7,161 nt of DNA from an uncultured Verrucomicrobiota bacterium (lineage in GTDB: Bacteria; Verrucomicrobiota; Kiritimatiellia; RFP12; UBA1067). Below are positions 5,869-7,161 of this stretch, piece after piece. The notes under the pieces were generated by a model. The model worked only from the letters and a program-made list of their open reading frames with translations. It did no database searches and was not told the DNA's origin. Position numbers and translations under genes: made by a program. The stretch lies in assembly GCA_945613785.1 (NCBI GenBank), contig CALZAJ010000079.1, forward strand, positions 1 to 7,161. The letters run 5' to 3'. Within the stretch, counting starts at the first letter, position 1. Each line of letters opens with the position of its first letter.

Positions 5869-6761
5869 TGACACGCGGCCGCCAGCTTCTTGTCCACCGG
5901 ACCGCCCTGGCTGCGCCCGGCCTCATAATACCGCTTCGCCGCAGACTTGCCCTCGGCGCCACGCGTCTGGAGGAACAGACGAGCCATGTTGTAATAAGCG
6001 TAGTGGCTACGGGGATTAGACTGGATCGACTGGTCCAGCGTCCGCTCCGCGGCCTTGAAATCGCCCAGCTCAGTCTCCAGCGCCGCACGCAGATTCAACG
6101 CCGCCGCGTCATTCGGCTTCTCCTCCAACAGTTCGGAAATCGTCAGCTTCGCCGCGTCAAAATCCTTCGCCTGAATGTCCGAAGAGGCCTGCATCAAACG
6201 CTCGCGACGAGTCATCGGACCCTTCGGCTGCGGCGCCTCGACCTTCGGCGCCTCGACGCGCTTGATGACGGACTCGACCACCTGCTGCTCTTCTCGCGCT
6301 TCAACCGCCTTTTCGGCGATTTCCATCTTCTTCTCGTCAGAAATCACCCCTTTGTTCTTCTTGAGCGCAAAACGCTTCTCCAGTTCTGTCGTGTCGGTAA
6401 TCGCCACCGACCGCGCATTCTTCTGGGCCTGAGACAGCAGGAGGGAATCAATGGCCGCATTGACATACGCTTCCTTGTTGCGCAAGGTCGTGAACTCCAC
6501 CGAATCAACCCGATCCGGATTCTCCAAGCGAATGCGCTGAATCTCGGCCAACGCCTTCTTGTACTCGGCCACGGCCTCTTTGACCTTGCCGTCTTCAGAG
6601 TAATCAGACGCCGCGTCAATCAGACGGGACACCGGCTCCATAAGCTCGGATACACGGGGCAATTCCTTGGCCTCACCCTTGCTTCCAAAGGGCCAATACC
6701 AAGAAGCCTGTGCAACTGAACAGCCCATACAAATCGCAATAATAACCCCAATCTTGCTCAT
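5865..6761 (-). CDS. Secreted TPR-repeat protein
   Basis: A 298-residue protein with an N-terminal signal peptide (residues 1-19; likely cut VAQA|SWYWPFG). A Cys at 14 (CMGC) does not fit a lipobox well, so I read it as a soluble periplasmic protein rather than a lipoprotein. Helical, TPR-like sequence appears at ~44-80 (DGKVKEAVAEYKKAL) and, more clearly, at ~186-286: AKDFDAAKLTISELLEEKPNDAAALNLR-type units followed by GDFKAAERTLDQSIQSNP and a third hairpin (ARLFLQTRGAEGKSAAKRYYEAG). Between them is a charged linker with KVEAPQP (125-182). TPR proteins act as assembly or partner-binding scaffolds; the partner may be the LolA-like or AsmA-like protein encoded next to it, which is inference. 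The ATG at 6761 has no Shine-Dalgarno and lies 8 nt after an extended -10 box; the stop overlaps the LolA-like start as ATGA. First gene of the operon ending in glgP. No precise function recognised. Confidence 0.82.
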   Translation of the reverse strand: MSKIGVIIAICMGCSVAQASWYWPFGSKGEAKELPRVSELMEPVSRLIDAASDYSEDGKVKEAVAEYKKALAEIQRIRLENPDRVDSVEFTTLRNKEAYVNAAIDSLLLSQAQKNARSVAITDTTELEKRFALKKNKGVISDEKKMEIAEKAVEAREEQQVVESVIKRVEAPKVEAPQPKGPMTRRERLMQASSDIQAKDFDAAKLTISELLEEKPNDAAALNLRAALETELGDFKAAERTLDQSIQSNPRSHYAYYNMARLFLQTRGAEGKSAAKRYYEAGRSQGGPVDKKLAAACQ

Positions 6762-6769
6762 GAAGGCAT

Positions 6770-6778
6770 ATTATATCA
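6770..6778 (-). promoter_or_regulatory. Extended -10 promoter for the TPR-LolA-AsmA-glgP operon
   Basis: The minus strand reads TGATATAAT: a perfect TATAAT (6775-6770) with the extended TG, in an AT-rich patch. Eight nucleotides separate it from the ATG at 6761, the same geometry as the promoter at 1699-1707. No convincing -35 hexamer is seen. The expected start of transcription is within about 0-3 nt of the ATG. Confidence 0.65.
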
Positions 6779-6812
6779 AAAATAGCCCCGATTGGGATAG
6801 ACCTCCACAGAG

Positions 6813-6849
6813 GAAAGCAAAAGACCGCCGACGATGCGTCCGCGGTCTT
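6813..6849 (-). terminator. Rho-independent terminator after the AI-2E-type gene
   Basis: A hairpin pairs AAGACCGC (6821-6828) with GCGGTCTT (6842-6849). Past one C/C mismatch it continues with GACG pairing CGTC (6830-6833 with 6837-6840) around a 3-nt loop, giving 12 pairs in all. On the minus strand it is followed by TTGCTTTCC after the closing TT. It begins 28 nt past the transporter stop and ends about 35 bp before the promoter of the next operon. Confidence 0.8.
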
Positions 6850-6876
6850 GCCAGAAAACAGAATAACTTGCAGAAA

Positions 6877-7161
6877 TCAAACAACAGGTTTGATATATTG
6901 CGATTTAACAGCTCTCCACAGAACCACACAGAAGGCCGAAAGCGGGATTGCGAGCAATAAACCCAACGCCGAATCGAAAACGGCACCCCAGAAGAAGAAG
7001 GAGAAGATGACCCCAGCATAACCCAGACCCGTCTTGTCGCCCTGAATCTTCGGCGTAATCAAATAACCGTCCAACACCAAAACCGTCAGCCAAACCACCA
7101 ACACTCCGACCCAGGTCAGCGAGGATCCGGCCGCTTCCGCCGACCCCGCCGTGCCGAAATA
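6877..7161 (-). CDS. AI-2E/PerM-family transporter, C-terminal part (5' end outside window)
   Basis: The last 94 residues of a membrane protein whose frame is open at the window edge. The visible part has two hydrophobic helices (~16-33 and ~51-75) flanking the segment DGYLITPKIQGDKTGLGYAG, then a hydrophobic helix with ALGLLLAIPLSA and a short basic tail ending YIKPVV. The pattern (P-K-I-x-G, then T-G-L near a helix, then G-L-L-L-A-I-P-L) is the conserved C-terminal signature of the AI-2E transporter (PerM/TqsA-like) superfamily: ~350-residue proteins with about eight membrane helices, variously linked to export of autoinducer-2 or to Na+/H+ antiport. Substrate cannot be assigned. A terminator follows the TGA (6879-6877), so it is transcribed separately from the operon downstream. 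Confidence 0.82.
   Translation of the reverse strand, partial: YFGTAGSAEAAGSSLTWVGVLVVWLTVLVLDGYLITPKIQGDKTGLGYAGVIFSFFFWGAVFDSALGLLLAIPLSAFCVVLWRAVKSQYIKPVV

Noticed and set aside
5775..6719. A 314-codon + strand frame opposite the TPR and LolA-like genes
   Set aside because: Arg/Leu-rich shadow with no domain; the minus-strand frames have signal peptides, TPRs and ATGA overlaps.
6714..6725. Lipobox reading (CMGC, Cys14) making the TPR protein a lipoprotein
   Set aside because: Position -3 is Cys and -2 is Met, which do not match the usual L-[AS]-[GA]-C; a signal-peptidase I site VAQA|S just after is a better fit.
6667..6960. A 97-codon + strand frame spanning the intergenic gap near the TPR promoter
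   Set aside because: It crosses the TPR start, the terminator hairpin and the end of the transporter gene, and has no family features.

Overview
The window is GC-rich bacterial chromosomal DNA in which every supported gene lies on the minus strand, so it reads from high to low coordinates. It carries seven protein genes, two of them cut by the window edges. A LolA-like lipoprotein-carrier protein and an AsmA-like membrane protein point to a diderm bacterium. A secreted TPR protein whose mature end begins SWYWPFG, and the set of families present, give me an impression of the PVC group (Verrucomicrobia/Lentisphaerae/Kiritimatiellae). That assignment is an impression, not something proved from the sequence. 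I saw no rRNA, tRNA, CRISPR array, transposase or prophage gene.

Layout in transcription order: (1) the 3' end of an AI-2E/PerM-type transporter gene (7161-6877), followed by a rho-independent terminator (6849-6813). (2) A promoter with an extended -10 (TGATATAAT) only 8 nt before the ATG at 6761, driving a tight run of four genes: a secreted TPR protein (6761-5865), a LolA-like periplasmic protein (5868-5239), an AsmA-like membrane-anchored protein (5242-4409) and glycogen phosphorylase glgP (4370-1905). The first three are joined by ATGA stop/start overlaps. glgP follows 38 bp later behind its own Shine-Dalgarno sequence and is closed by a second terminator (1880-1841). (3) A second promoter of the same build (TGGTATAAT, again 8 nt before the ATG at 1690) drives an aldo/keto reductase fused to a two-cluster ferredoxin domain. 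That gene overlaps by ATGA the start of a membrane NapH/NosR-like 4Fe-4S protein that runs off the window.

Gene cooperation: the TPR, LolA-like and AsmA-like proteins look like an uncharacterised envelope module (secreted scaffold, lipid or lipoprotein carrier, inner-membrane-anchored lipid-contact protein). glgP, a cytoplasmic storage-glucan enzyme, is co-directional with it but has no obvious functional link. The reductase and NapH-like pair looks like a redox unit passing electrons between a membrane Fe-S protein and a soluble Fe-S reductase.

The points most worth a second look are: the paired promoters that predict nearly leaderless mRNAs, in contrast with the Shine-Dalgarno-led or stop/start-coupled genes downstream; the 11-residue repeat at the C-terminus of the AsmA-like protein, also visible as a 66-bp-spaced DNA repeat; and the shared GACCGCGG core of both terminators.
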